Below, in pieces: positions 48,347-56,784 of a stretch of DNA of 64,000 nt. Position 1 is the stretch's first letter. Each line of letters starts with the position of its first letter. Source of the DNA: Gammaproteobacteria bacterium (GTDB taxonomy: Bacteria > Pseudomonadota > Gammaproteobacteria > Pseudomonadales > Azotimanducaceae). Where the stretch lies: assembly GCA_026709365.1 (NCBI GenBank), contig JAPOTD010000007.1, forward strand, positions 122,762-186,761, written 5' to 3'. The notes beneath the pieces are model-generated. The model had not been told where the DNA came from. It was given only the letters and a program-made list of their open reading frames with translations, and did not search any database. The position numbers were made by a program, and so were the translations under genes.

Positions 48347-48482
48347 GGGAAAACTTATCCTCCAATTTGAGGTTCGAGATAAAAACTACTCCCTAATTTG
48401 CGAAAAATCTCTTCTATATTTCGGATCATCCCCTCAAAAATCGCATAAACTATCCTGCTTGTGAACGCATCGGGAAACATCC
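48347..48482. promoter_or_regulatory. Divergent intergenic region, AT-rich
   Basis: A 136-bp region much richer in A+T than its surroundings, between the oxidoreductase and the Lrp-type regulator. It must hold both promoters and probably Lrp-type sites (AATTTGAGG, AATTTGCG tracts near 48364 and 48395), but I cannot fix individual boxes. Confidence 0.4.
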
Positions 48483-48959
48483 ATGCCAAAACAACTGTCA
48501 GCCGTTGAAGTGGAAATGCTCCGGCTGCTGCAAAACGATGCGAGCCTGAGCACCAACGCCCTCGCCGAACGGCTCAACCTCTCCCAATCCCCCTGCTGGC
48601 GGCGCCTCAACCACCTGGAGCAGGCGGGCTACATCCGCAAGCGCGTGGCCCTGCTCGACCGCCGCGCGTTGGGCATGGAGGTGGTCGCCTTCGCCACCGT
48701 GAGCCTGGCCACCGAGGGCTACCGGGACATCGGCGCGTTTGAGAAGTCCATTGCCGAGCACCCCGAGGTGGTCGAGTGCTACACCATGACCGGCATCTGG
48801 GACTACGTGCTCAAGATCGTCACCCGGGACATCCGCCACTACGAGGCGTTCGCCCGCAACACCTTGCTGACCAACCCCTACATCCACGAACTGCATTCGC
48901 ACATCGCCGTCACTGAGGTCAAAAACAGCACCGAACTGCCCCTCTCGACGCAGCTGTGA
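48483..48959 (+). CDS. Lrp/AsnC-family transcriptional regulator
   Basis: A 158-residue regulator with an N-terminal winged HTH (LSTNALAERLNLSQSPCWRR near residue 17, then LNHLEQAGYIRKRV) and a C-terminal RAM/ligand domain (EVVECYTMTGIWDYVLKIV near 97). Such proteins form octamers and respond to amino acids. It faces the indolepyruvate oxidoreductase gene, so tryptophan, phenylalanine or their oxoacids are plausible effectors. Confidence 0.93.
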   Translation: MPKQLSAVEVEMLRLLQNDASLSTNALAERLNLSQSPCWRRLNHLEQAGYIRKRVALLDRRALGMEVVAFATVSLATEGYRDIGAFEKSIAEHPEVVECYTMTGIWDYVLKIVTRDIRHYEAFARNTLLTNPYIHELHSHIAVTEVKNSTELPLSTQL

Positions 48960-49033
48960 TTAGCCGGGAAGGTCACTATCTCGGGGGGATCGAAAAAGCT
49001 GACGGGACAAGGCTGGCAGGTTGATGTTTGGGT

Positions 49034-49438
49034 TTAGGCTCTGATGATTTGCAGCCCTTCCGCTTGTGCCGCCCTTGCGAGCGAGCGGTCCAAAGTTGCC
49101 ACTGGCGCGGAGGATGGCAGGGCGAGGCAGAGATACGAGGCGTCGTATGTCGTCAGCCTGTGCTTGCGCGCCAGCTTCAGGGCCAGGCTCGCATCTGGGT
49201 CATCGCGAACTTGAATCGGCAGCAGCGAAAGATCGCGGAGGAAGGCGTCGGAGTCCTTTGGTTCAATGCGGCCACGGCGCTCGTTGACCGCGAGAATGTT
49301 GCGAATTTCCAGAGCCCACAAGGGCGGGACGAGCGCTTCGTGATCCGTCAGTCTCCGCATGGCGGCATCGGCGGCAGCGGAGTGCTCATCGGGGAAGCAC
49401 CAACAGGCAGTGACCGAAGCGTCGAGTACAAAAGACAT
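49034..49438 (-). CDS. PIN-domain toxin (VapC family)
   Basis: A 134-residue PIN toxin. Catalytic acidic residues are seen in FVLDASVTACWCF (Asp near 6), PPLWALEIRNIL (Glu near 44) and TTYDASYLCLAL (Asp near 97), with a late TLDRSL. The gene overlaps the stop of the Phd-like antitoxin (TGATG). It is complete and follows the common phd/yefM-vapC pairing. Confidence 0.88.
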   Translation of the reverse strand: MSFVLDASVTACWCFPDEHSAAADAAMRRLTDHEALVPPLWALEIRNILAVNERRGRIEPKDSDAFLRDLSLLPIQVRDDPDASLALKLARKHRLTTYDASYLCLALPSSAPVATLDRSLARAAQAEGLQIIRA

Positions 49439-49680
49439 CAGGACTTTCGTCCTTCATCCCGGGCTGCGATCAGTTCCTCAACGGAAATGGGGGGCCGCCG
49501 GGCGCGGGATGTCCGAATGCGATCAATGACGGATTGCGTATCCTCGACATTCTCTTCGACCCCAATGATCCGTGCGATGGGCAAGCCGCGACGCGTGATG
49601 GTAAATCTCTCTCCCCGCTCAACTTGACGAAGCAGCTCGGGAAGGCGGGTCTTGGCTTGGTACGAACCAACGAATTGCAT
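49438..49680 (-). CDS. Phd/YefM-family antitoxin
   Basis: An 80-residue antitoxin: MQFVGSYQAKTRLPELLRQV then ERFTITRRGLPIARI is the Phd/YefM DNA-binding fold, and the charged C-terminus EELIAARDEGRKS would bind toxin. It is translationally coupled to the PIN toxin downstream. Two copies of a near-palindromic box lie directly upstream. Confidence 0.9.
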   Translation of the reverse strand: MQFVGSYQAKTRLPELLRQVERGERFTITRRGLPIARIIGVEENVEDTQSVIDRIRTSRARRPPISVEELIAARDEGRKS

Positions 49681-49706
49681 GGCGTTGTCCTTTCAGAATG
49701 CGTTAA

Positions 49707-49740
49707 AGACCAGTCTATTTTATAGACCAGTCTGATGCAA
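49707..49740 (-). promoter_or_regulatory. Operator/promoter of the Phd-PIN module
   Basis: AGACCAGTCT occurs twice, at 49707-49716 and 49724-49733, 17 bp apart; each is itself nearly palindromic (AGAC-CA-GTCT). On the minus strand TTGCAT (49740-49735) and TAGACT lie 17 bp apart as possible -35 and -10, so the boxes would block the promoter. Autorepression is inferred. Confidence 0.5.
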
Positions 49741-49748
49741 TCCTTTTT

Positions 49749-49953
49749 CATGCCCATAAACGTGCTTCAGCCGATACTTAAGTGGGTGTGCAATTCCGCT
49801 GCGTTGTCCCGGTGGGCTTCCAATCGAGGGCGGGACGCCCTTATCCGGGAGTCCGCTGGGTTCGGGCGACAACCTACGGAGCGAGTTTCCGCCCTCGAAG
49901 TGAACCGGGGAACTCCGCCCAACTTCGTTGGCTGAAGCTGGTATAGAGGCATG
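49749..49953 (-). repeat. MITE-like palindromic element, copy B
   Basis: A 205-bp element inverted relative to copy A (14547-14755). Ends are CATGCC...GCTTCAGCC at left and GGCTGAAGC...GAGGCATG at right. The inner palindrome is partly decayed: one arm is GAGGGCGGGACGCCC, the other GAGTTTCCGCCCTC. Both copies keep an open frame with shared residues LKWVC and NRGRDALI, but no known family. It occupies most of the 49681-50068 gap. Confidence 0.8.
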
Positions 49954-50068
49954 TATGAGAATTGCTACCGGCGGATCCCTGCAGGCGGACCCCTAAAGCC
50001 GAAAGCCGCCCAAATTTGGTGTATGCTTGCCCGTCCGATAAAACCGATAGTTGATTTAGGGAGGATTG

Positions 50069-50485
50069 ATGAGCCAACCACTGCCTGCGGTGGAATACCT
50101 GAAATTGCCCGAGGGCGGCGACCCCTACCTTGAGGGGCACAAATGCCAGTCCTGCGGCGCCACCTTTCTCGGCGAGCGCAGCGTCTGCTCCAAGTGCGGG
50201 GCCCGGGACCAAATGCAGGCCGTGCGCCTGCCGAACACCGGCAGCCTGTATTCCTACTGCATCGTGCATCGCTCGTTCCCCGGCATTGAAGTGCCTTACG
50301 TCAGCGCCATCGTCGATCTCGATGACGGCACGGCCATCAAGGGCAACCTCATCAACATCGAGCCGGACCCGGACAAAATCGAATTCGGAATGCCCGTGGA
50401 AGTGGTCTTCGACGACGCCTTGGGGCGCAAGGACCGGGACGGCAATGCCTACATGGCCTACTTCTTTCAGCCCCGGGGCGGTTAG
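50069..50485 (+). CDS. DUF35 / Zn-ribbon OB-fold protein, thiolase partner
   Basis: A 138-residue protein with a zinc ribbon (CQSCGATFLGERSVCSKCG near residue 26) followed by an OB-fold. Such proteins bind next to SCP2-type thiolases and are thought to channel acyl-CoA substrates. The ATG at 50069 has GGGAGG close upstream. The thiolase gene starts 72 bp downstream on the same strand. Confidence 0.88.
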   Translation: MSQPLPAVEYLKLPEGGDPYLEGHKCQSCGATFLGERSVCSKCGARDQMQAVRLPNTGSLYSYCIVHRSFPGIEVPYVSAIVDLDDGTAIKGNLINIEPDPDKIEFGMPVEVVFDDALGRKDRDGNAYMAYFFQPRGG

Positions 50486-50557
50486 CTTTCCGACCCCCAA
50501 CCCACTTGAGTTGCGAACCAAAAGCAGCGAATCGAATCCAAAGCAAGGAGATTTCAG

Positions 50558-51700
50558 ATGACTGACGCATACGTTGTTGGCGTGGACATGATCAAGTTCG
50601 GCCGCTTCCCGGAGAAGTCGGTGCCGACCATCGGCGCCGAAGCGGCGTTGATGGCGCTTGACGATTGCGGCCTTGGCATTCAGGACATGGAGGCCCTGTA
50701 CTGCGGCAACCTTGGACAGGCCAGCGGCATGGTCGGCCAACGCATCCTGCAGCAGATCGGCCAGACCGGCATCACGGTGGTCAACGTCTCCAACGCCTGC
50801 GCCACCGGCGCGACGGCCTTCCGCGAGGCTTGGGCCTCGGTTAAGGCGGGCCTCTACGACATCGTCCTCGCCGTCGGCGTGGAGCAGATGGGCAAGGGCC
50901 TGCTCGGCGGCGCCGGCGGCGGCGTCGGCATCCCCAAGGAGGGCCTGCTCGGCTCCGGCACCATGCCAGCGGTGTTCGCGGAAGCCGGCATGGAGCACGC
51001 CCGCAAGTACGGCACCACCTTTGAGCAGTTCGCCAAGGTGTCGGTGAAGAACCACCACCACTCCACCATGAACTCGAAGGCCATGTACCAGATCGAGACC
51101 CCGCTCGAGACGGTGATGAACGCGGAGATGATCTCCTACCCCAACACCAAGCTGATGTGTTCGGTGAACGTTGATGGCTCGGCGGCGGCGGTGATCGCTT
51201 CGGAGAGCAAGGCCAAGGAACTCGGGCTGATGGGCCGCGCGGTCAAGGTGCGCGCCTCGGTGATGACCTCAGACCGCTGGCAGGAGCGCGACCTGGTGAT
51301 GCCGGACGTGAACACCTGCACCCGGGAGGCAGCAGCCAAGGCTTACGAGATGGCCGGCCTCGGCCCCGACGACATCGATCTCGTCGAGCTGCACGACTGC
51401 TTTGCCACCGCCGAGATCCTGCACTACGAGAACCTGGGCCTGTGCGGCGACGGCGAAGCCGGGCGCATGATCGACGACGGCGAGGTGGCGCTGGGCGGCC
51501 GCATTCCGGTCAACGTCTCCGGCGGCCTGCTGTCCAAGGGCCACCCCCTGGGCGCCACCGGCATTGCCAACATCTACGAAGTGTCCACCCATCTGCGCGG
51601 CGAGGCCGGCGAACGCCAAGTGGCGGGTGCCCGCATTGGCATGACCCACGTGATCGGCCTCGGCAGCGCCTGCGGCATCCACATCCTCGAACGGGCTTAG
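50558..51700 (+). CDS. Thiolase-family protein (SCP2-type acetyl-CoA acetyltransferase-like)
   Basis: A 380-residue thiolase. The acyl-binding cysteine is in VSNACATGATAFREA near residue 79, and the C-terminal GGLLSKGHPLGATG near 325 carries the His that activates CoA. GLGSACGIHIL near the end supplies the second catalytic Cys position. Together with the upstream DUF35 protein it likely performs a thiolytic or Claisen step on a non-standard acyl-CoA (sterol side chains are one known use of this pairing). The pathway is not shown by the neighbours. Confidence 0.9.
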   Translation: MTDAYVVGVDMIKFGRFPEKSVPTIGAEAALMALDDCGLGIQDMEALYCGNLGQASGMVGQRILQQIGQTGITVVNVSNACATGATAFREAWASVKAGLYDIVLAVGVEQMGKGLLGGAGGGVGIPKEGLLGSGTMPAVFAEAGMEHARKYGTTFEQFAKVSVKNHHHSTMNSKAMYQIETPLETVMNAEMISYPNTKLMCSVNVDGSAAAVIASESKAKELGLMGRAVKVRASVMTSDRWQERDLVMPDVNTCTREAAAKAYEMAGLGPDDIDLVELHDCFATAEILHYENLGLCGDGEAGRMIDDGEVALGGRIPVNVSGGLLSKGHPLGATGIANIYEVSTHLRGEAGERQVAGARIGMTHVIGLGSACGIHILERA

Positions 51701-51759
51701 GCCCGCCCGGAGAGCGCCGGCGCGTCCCGTCGTCAGGATGCGCGGGCGCTCCATCCCTC

Positions 51760-52245
51760 ATGCGCATCGGCGTCGTCAGCGACACCCACAACAACTTGAG
51801 GAACGTCGCCCGGATCGTTGAGCTGTTCAACGCCGCGGACGTTGAGCGCGTCATCCACACCGGCGACATCACCCAAGCCAAGACCTTGGAGGTCTTCGCC
51901 CGCCTCAAAGCGCCGCTGCACGGCGTTTTCGGCAACAACGACCAGGAGCGCGAAAGCCTGGACAGGGCCGTTGCCGCGCACGGCTTCCAGTTTGCCGACC
52001 CGCCGCTGGAGCTGCACTGGCATGGCCGACGCATCGCCGTGGTGCATGACCCGCTGGAGTTCAGCGGCTTCCTCAGCGCGGAGCACGAACTGGCCCTGCA
52101 TGGCCACACCCACTTCTACCGGCTGGAGCGGGAACGGGGACAGACCATCTTCAACCCCGGCGAGTGCGCCGGGCACCTAACCGGCCACAACGCCATCGGC
52201 ATCGTCAATCTCGCCAACTTGGAAGCGGAACTGCTGCGCTTCTAG
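51760..52245 (+). CDS. YfcE-family metallophosphoesterase
   Basis: A 161-residue calcineurin-like phosphoesterase. Metal-binding motifs are complete: GVVSDTHNN (D-x-H), VIHTGDIT (GD), GVFGNNDQE (GNND) and ALHGHTH (GHTH). It belongs to the YfcE/MJ0936 group of small phosphodiesterases; substrate unknown. The ATG at 51760 begins the fold directly. Confidence 0.9.
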   Translation: MRIGVVSDTHNNLRNVARIVELFNAADVERVIHTGDITQAKTLEVFARLKAPLHGVFGNNDQERESLDRAVAAHGFQFADPPLELHWHGRRIAVVHDPLEFSGFLSAEHELALHGHTHFYRLERERGQTIFNPGECAGHLTGHNAIGIVNLANLEAELLRF

Positions 52246-52273
52246 TGGCCTGTCCCGCAATCCGCAAATCGAT

Positions 52274-52549
52274 GTGAAGGCATTGCCCAAAGGCGCATCC
52301 GAGTACGCCAGAACCCGCGAGTTCTCCGAATCCTCAATTCCGGCCAACCTGCGCCGGCGCCACCGAACCCGGCCAGGTACCTGGGGGCGAATCGTGGTTC
52401 TGGAGGGTCGGCTGCGATATCGCATTCTTGAGTCGGCGGCTGAGGCGATCGAACTGTCCCCAAACCGGCCCGGCATTGTGGAGCCGCAAGTCGATCATGA
52501 GGTCGAGCCCATCGGCAAGGTGCGTTTCCACGTCGAGTTCTGGCGCTGA
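52274..52549 (+). CDS. DUF1971 protein
   Basis: A 91-residue protein resembling DUF1971, the small cupin-like domain of E. coli YeaR and the N-terminus of some TehB proteins. Matching features are the H-T-PGTWGRIVVLEGRLRYRI segment near residue 30 (RIVVLEGRLRYRI), then PGIVEPQVDHEVEPIG and KVRFHVEFWR. In other bacteria it is linked with tellurite or nitrate stress. It follows the phosphoesterase by 28 bp and may be cotranscribed. Confidence 0.75.
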   Translation: MKALPKGASEYARTREFSESSIPANLRRRHRTRPGTWGRIVVLEGRLRYRILESAAEAIELSPNRPGIVEPQVDHEVEPIGKVRFHVEFWR

Positions 52550-52590
52550 TCGCGCCAAGCGTCCGCGTCTTTGATCTCCGAGTGGCGAAG

Positions 52591-53010
52591 TCAGCGGCTG
52601 CTCGGACTGTCCGTCGGCGCCTCTGTCCAGTTCTCCACTTTCAATCCCGGAATGCCGGCAAAGTCGTTTTCGTCGTTGGTGACCAAGATGAGGTCGAGGG
52701 ATATCGCATGGGCGGCAATCTGGCGGTCGTAGGCCCCGCGTCTGGCAGGCGCAACCGCTTGAATGCGGCCGAAGGCACGGGCCGCTGCCGCATCGAAGGG
52801 CAGGACGTTGATGGCATCGAGAACGGCTTTTGCGGCTTGGCGCGCGCCAGTTGGATCAACGCTTTTCGCAAACCCGGCTTCAAGCTCGGCCAACGTGATG
52901 GTTGACATGACAAGGTCGCCGGTTTGGCGCTCCCCAAGTCTGCGGTTCAGGTTCATGTTGTCAGTCCGCATTGCATAGATGCAAATGTTTGTATCGAGCA
53001 TGTAACGCAT
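52591..53010 (-). CDS. vapC: VapC PIN-domain toxin
   Basis: A 139-residue PIN toxin: MRYMLDTNICIYAM (first Asp), STITLAELEAG (Glu), AYDRQIAAHAI (Asp) and VTNDENDFAGIPGLKVENW (C-terminal Asp cluster) are all present. The ATG at 53010 is the family start; an upstream in-frame ATG adds only a low-complexity stretch. It lies 14 bp after the AbrB-like antitoxin and forms a standard vapBC operon of the VagCD type. Confidence 0.92.
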   Translation of the reverse strand: MRYMLDTNICIYAMRTDNMNLNRRLGERQTGDLVMSTITLAELEAGFAKSVDPTGARQAAKAVLDAINVLPFDAAAARAFGRIQAVAPARRGAYDRQIAAHAISLDLILVTNDENDFAGIPGLKVENWTEAPTDSPSSR

Positions 53011-53024
53011 GGGACCGCCATCCC

Positions 53025-53357
53025 TTAATCCACGAGCTTGGCAGGGTGGGCGTCCCAAAGCCTCGGTTCCTGAATGGGTTGGTCGCGCTCAAACCCTTGG
53101 ACGTGGGAACCCAACTTTCGGAAGGCGCCGGCGAGCTCGTGGAGTTGCCGTTTGACTGGACGCACGACCAATTCGTCGCCTCGGCGCTCGATCTCGACAC
53201 TTACGTCAACGCCCTCGTAGGCTAGCGCTCTTGGTATCCGCACGGCTTGACTGTTGCCGTTGCGGAACAGCCGGGTCGGCACCGAACGCTCGTTTGCGGC
53301 GCTCGGTTTGTCTTCAAAGCTCGGCATCTTGAATCGCCTATCGGTTAATGCCCGCAT
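53025..53357 (-). CDS. vapB: VapB antitoxin, AbrB/SpoVT-type
   Basis: A 110-residue antitoxin with a SpoVT/AbrB DNA-binding domain: RLFRNGNSQAVRIPRAL near residue 29 and VSVEIERRGDELVVRPV near 52. The C-terminal LWDAHPAKLVD region would bind VapC. ATG 53357 is preferred to ATG 53327 because GAGGTG precedes it by about 6 nt, although the extra ten residues are unusual for the family. A palindrome lies upstream at 53381-53402. Confidence 0.9.
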   Translation of the reverse strand: MRALTDRRFKMPSFEDKPSAANERSVPTRLFRNGNSQAVRIPRALAYEGVDVSVEIERRGDELVVRPVKRQLHELAGAFRKLGSHVQGFERDQPIQEPRLWDAHPAKLVD

Positions 53358-53380
53358 AATCTACACCTCATTAGGATGAC

Positions 53381-53402
53381 TGTGAATACCCAAGTATGTA
53401 CA
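53381..53402. promoter_or_regulatory. Palindromic candidate operator of vapBC
   Basis: TGTGAATAC-CCAA-GTATGTACA is a 9+9 bp inverted repeat with two mismatched positions, 24 bp upstream of vapB. An AbrB-type VapB would be expected to bind such a site. Function inferred. Confidence 0.45.
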
Positions 53403-53430
53403 ACGGGTGGTGTCGGTTGGCGAAGTCAGG

Positions 53431-55542
53431 TCACGCCGCCCGGCGGGTCAGTTCGTCAGGCTTAACGGCCCGGACAGCGCCGTCCTCGACCCAATAGGCC
53501 TGATCGGCCAAGGCGGCGAGGTCAAAGTCATGGGTGGCGACCACCCGCGTGCAGGATAAGTGAGCGATCACTTCGTGAATTCTGGCCTTGTTGCCGGGGT
53601 CCAAGTGCGCGGTGCCCTCATCGAGAAACAGAAAGCGGGGCTTGCGGTAAAGGGCGCGGGCGAGCAGCAGGCGCTGCACTTGGCCGCCGGATAGGGCGGA
53701 ACCCATGTCGCCAACGAAGGTTTCAAAGCCCATCGGCAGGCTGGCGATGAGCTCATCGACCGCCGCGAGCCGACAGGCCTCCTGGAGGCGCTGCAGATCC
53801 AGCTTCGGATCAAACAGGGACAGGTTGGCTGCGAGGCTGCCGGCGAACAGGGCATCGTCCTGCAGAACCACGCCGATTGAGCGTCGATAGCGCTGCCGCC
53901 ACTCGGCATCGACGGCGCGCCCGGCCAGGCGCAGTTCGCCGAGGGTCGGCGAGGCTTGGCCGAGCAGCAGCTTGAGCAAGGTGGTCTTGCCGCCTCCAGA
54001 GGGCCCGACGATGGCCGTGAAGCTGCCTTCGCCCAAGGTCAGGCCAACGTCCTTGAGCACCCAAGGCTCGCGCTCGCCGTAGCGGAACCCGACGCCTTCG
54101 AGTTCCAAGCTGCCGTTCACCGGCTGCGCGGGCACCGGCTTCATCGAGAGTTCGGGCACCGCCGAGTAGGGGTCCGACAGGCGCTCAAGATGCACCCGCA
54201 GCAGGCGCAGTTCCAAGCCTTGGCGGATCAGCTCGCCGAAGCGGCCAGTGAAGTTGCTCTTGTAGCTGAGGAAGGCGTAGAGCATGCCGATCGACAAGCT
54301 GCCGTCAAGAACTAGGTTGGCGCCGAAGTAGATGACGGCGATGGTCTCCACGCCGAAGATCAGGGTCAGCGCGCCGTCGCCAATCAGCAGCAGCTTGGCC
54401 TGCTGAATGCCTGCGTTCAGCGCCTCGGTTTGGTTGTTCTGCCAACGCTCCAGGCGGTTGGGCTCCTGGCCGTAGGCACGCACGGCCGGCATCGAGCGCA
54501 TGGATTCCAGAAAGCTGCTCTCCGCCTCCGCGCTGGCGTGGATCTGGTCCATCGTCGTGCGCATCAAGGCCGGGACCTGCACCAACCTGGCCAGCAGGTA
54601 GAGGGCGCAGGCCGTGAGCACGATGGCCGCCAGGCCCGCGTCGTAGCCGAGCATCATCACCAGCATGGCCAAGGCCATGAAACCGTCCACGCACACCGTC
54701 ACCAAACCCTGGGTCAGGGCATCCTGAACCGGGCCGAGGGAGCCGAACCGGGAGGTGAGATCCCCTAGGTGGCGCTTCTCGAACCAGTCCAGCGGCAGCC
54801 GCAGCATGTGCGCCAGAAGGTTGCAGGCGAACTCGAAGGCCACCCAGTGGGTCAGGCGCACGATCAGCCAACCGCGCAGCAACTGCGCCGCCATCCGAAT
54901 GGCTAAAACGCAGAGGAAGCCGAACGCCAGCAAGGCGATCAGCTCCCCATCCGCATGGGCGACGCCTTGGTCAATCGCCCACTGCAGGTGCAGGGGCGCT
55001 GCGATCAGCGTCAGCTGCAGCAGCATCGACAGCGCGAAGATGGCCAGCAGACTCCTGTTCAGCGCTCCGGCGCCGCGCCACAGATGCCAAATCTTAAGCC
55101 TCGGCGGCGGCGCTTGGAGTTGGAACCCCGGGGCCGGCCGCAGTTCCAAGGCGACGCCGGTGAAGTGTCGGGACACCTCCTCATGGGACAGCTTGCGCTG
55201 CCCCAACGCCGGGTCGTGGATGCGGACGTGGCGCGGCCCCGCCTTCACCAGCACCACGAAGTGGTTGAGGTTCCAGTGCAGGATGGCGGGCGCCTGGAGT
55301 TGGGTCAGATGATCCATCTCCAAGCGCAGCCCTCGAGTGCGGAAGCCTTCGGCAGCCGCCATCGCCGCCAGGTCGTTGAGCGTGGCGCCGCGGGCGCTGA
55401 GCAGGCCGCGGCTGCGCATGTCGGCCAAGTCCAAGTGGCGGCCATGGAAGGCGGAGATCATGGCCAAGCTCACCATGCCGCACTCGCTGGCCTCGGCCTG
55501 CATCATCACCGGCACTTTGCGGACCCAGCCGAGATTGAGCAC
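53431..55542 (-). CDS. C39-peptidase ABC transporter (CvaB/bacteriocin-exporter type)
   Basis: A 703-residue exporter with three parts. Residues 1-125 are a C39 cysteine peptidase with an intact triad: Cys21 in QAEASECGMVSL, His94 in HWNLNHFVVL and Asp110 in HDPALG, and Gln15 for the oxyanion hole. Six membrane spans cover about 160-430. The ABC domain has Walker A GPSGGGKTTLLKLL near 505, signature SALSGGQVQRLLLARAL near 612 and FLFLDEGTAHLD near 637. Such proteins cut double-glycine leaders and export microcin-like peptides. The HlyD gene follows directly upstream. No precursor peptide was seen nearby. Confidence 0.92.
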   Translation of the reverse strand: MLNLGWVRKVPVMMQAEASECGMVSLAMISAFHGRHLDLADMRSRGLLSARGATLNDLAAMAAAEGFRTRGLRLEMDHLTQLQAPAILHWNLNHFVVLVKAGPRHVRIHDPALGQRKLSHEEVSRHFTGVALELRPAPGFQLQAPPPRLKIWHLWRGAGALNRSLLAIFALSMLLQLTLIAAPLHLQWAIDQGVAHADGELIALLAFGFLCVLAIRMAAQLLRGWLIVRLTHWVAFEFACNLLAHMLRLPLDWFEKRHLGDLTSRFGSLGPVQDALTQGLVTVCVDGFMALAMLVMMLGYDAGLAAIVLTACALYLLARLVQVPALMRTTMDQIHASAEAESSFLESMRSMPAVRAYGQEPNRLERWQNNQTEALNAGIQQAKLLLIGDGALTLIFGVETIAVIYFGANLVLDGSLSIGMLYAFLSYKSNFTGRFGELIRQGLELRLLRVHLERLSDPYSAVPELSMKPVPAQPVNGSLELEGVGFRYGEREPWVLKDVGLTLGEGSFTAIVGPSGGGKTTLLKLLLGQASPTLGELRLAGRAVDAEWRQRYRRSIGVVLQDDALFAGSLAANLSLFDPKLDLQRLQEACRLAAVDELIASLPMGFETFVGDMGSALSGGQVQRLLLARALYRKPRFLFLDEGTAHLDPGNKARIHEVIAHLSCTRVVATHDFDLAALADQAYWVEDGAVRAVKPDELTRRAA

Positions 55543-56784
55543 TTACAAGCCCTCCAAGGCAGCGGTCAGCGGCTCCAGCAGCCAGCGCCACAGGCGCATC
55601 GACTCGGTGACCACGAAGGCGTCCACCCGCAGGCCGCCCTTGACGGCCAAGCCTTCAGGATGCCGCAGCACCTCGGCCCTGGCCCGGAAAACCGGCCCGT
55701 CCACCGCCACCCAACTGCGCAGTTGGTAAGGCTTCTGCGGCGTTTGGCTCACTTCGCGAACCACGGCGGTGCCGATGGGATTGCGCCGCCGCTGCCCGCC
55801 CAGAGCCTTGAAGCGCACCGGGTCGCCGGGGGCGATGTCGGCGGCTGCTGCGGCATCGGCCAGCAGCACCAGTTGCGCAGCCGTCGCGGCGGGCGCCACG
55901 GTCATCAGCACCTGCTCGGCGCGCACCCGGTCGCCCACGGTGAACTGCACAAAGGTGACCACGCCATCCTTGGGCGCGACCACCGCCGTCTGCCGTTGCT
56001 CCGCCAAGCGCGCCAACTGCCGGGCCAAGTCGGCCCGCTCCTGCTGCAACTGCAGACGCAAGGTCCGGTGCTCGCGTTCAAGGCGGATGAGGGCTTGGCC
56101 GCTTTGGGCCGACTGCCTTTCGTTGCCCACCAAGGCGCGGCGGAGCTGGTTGACGGCCTGGGCTACGGCCAAGGTGGCTTGGCGCTCCTGGTCGTAGGCG
56201 GCAGCGGCGAGCAGGCCGTCCTTGAGCAGCGTCAGCGCCCGCTCATCGGCCGCTCGGCGCAATGCTTCCCTTTGCTCCGCCAAGCGCAGCTCCGCCGCCA
56301 GCGCGCCCCGCTCCAGAACCAGATGGTCGATTTCCTCACGCACCGCGTCCAGGTCGGACTGCCGCCTATCCTCAGCGGTGCGCATCCGCCGTTCGAGCCG
56401 TTCAATGGATGCCCGCAAATAGGCCGCCTCCTCAAGATGAACTTGGCGTCCCTGCTCGCTGTAGTGGTCGTGGTCAAGAACCGCCAGCACGTCGCCTCGC
56501 GCCACCTCATCCCGTTCCCTGACGTTGAGCGCCGCCACCCGGCCGCCTTGGGCGGCGGTCACCTCGGCAATGCCGCCTTGCGGCTCCAAGTAGCCGCTGA
56601 CGCGAACCTTGCGGGCGTACTCCAAGCCGAGCACCGCGGCGATGCCCAGCAGCCCAAGCGCCACAAGGGCCACGCTGGCCTGCACCAAGCGCGGCGCGTT
56701 GGAGGCAATTGCCGAACCCCATCGCTCGGAGCCGCGTTCGGCAAGCGCTTCTGGCCGGAACAGGGACAATGGGGAACGCCTCAA
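55543..56784 (-). CDS. HlyD-family membrane fusion protein (CvaA-like)
   Basis: A 413-residue adaptor: one N-terminal membrane span (VALVALGLLGIAAVLGLEYA near residue 40), a lipoyl-like strand pair (EPQGGIAEVTAAQGGRVAAL near 70), a long coiled-coil hairpin with many Glu/Arg/Leu/Ala (about 100-275) and the beta-barrel end. It would link the inner-membrane exporter to a TolC-type channel, which is not in the window. The stop is adjacent to the exporter start. The only nearby start is TTG 56784, with no strong ribosome site. Confidence 0.88.
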   Translation of the reverse strand: MRRSPLSLFRPEALAERGSERWGSAIASNAPRLVQASVALVALGLLGIAAVLGLEYARKVRVSGYLEPQGGIAEVTAAQGGRVAALNVRERDEVARGDVLAVLDHDHYSEQGRQVHLEEAAYLRASIERLERRMRTAEDRRQSDLDAVREEIDHLVLERGALAAELRLAEQREALRRAADERALTLLKDGLLAAAAYDQERQATLAVAQAVNQLRRALVGNERQSAQSGQALIRLEREHRTLRLQLQQERADLARQLARLAEQRQTAVVAPKDGVVTFVQFTVGDRVRAEQVLMTVAPAATAAQLVLLADAAAAADIAPGDPVRFKALGGQRRRNPIGTAVVREVSQTPQKPYQLRSWVAVDGPVFRARAEVLRHPEGLAVKGGLRVDAFVVTESMRLWRWLLEPLTAALEGL

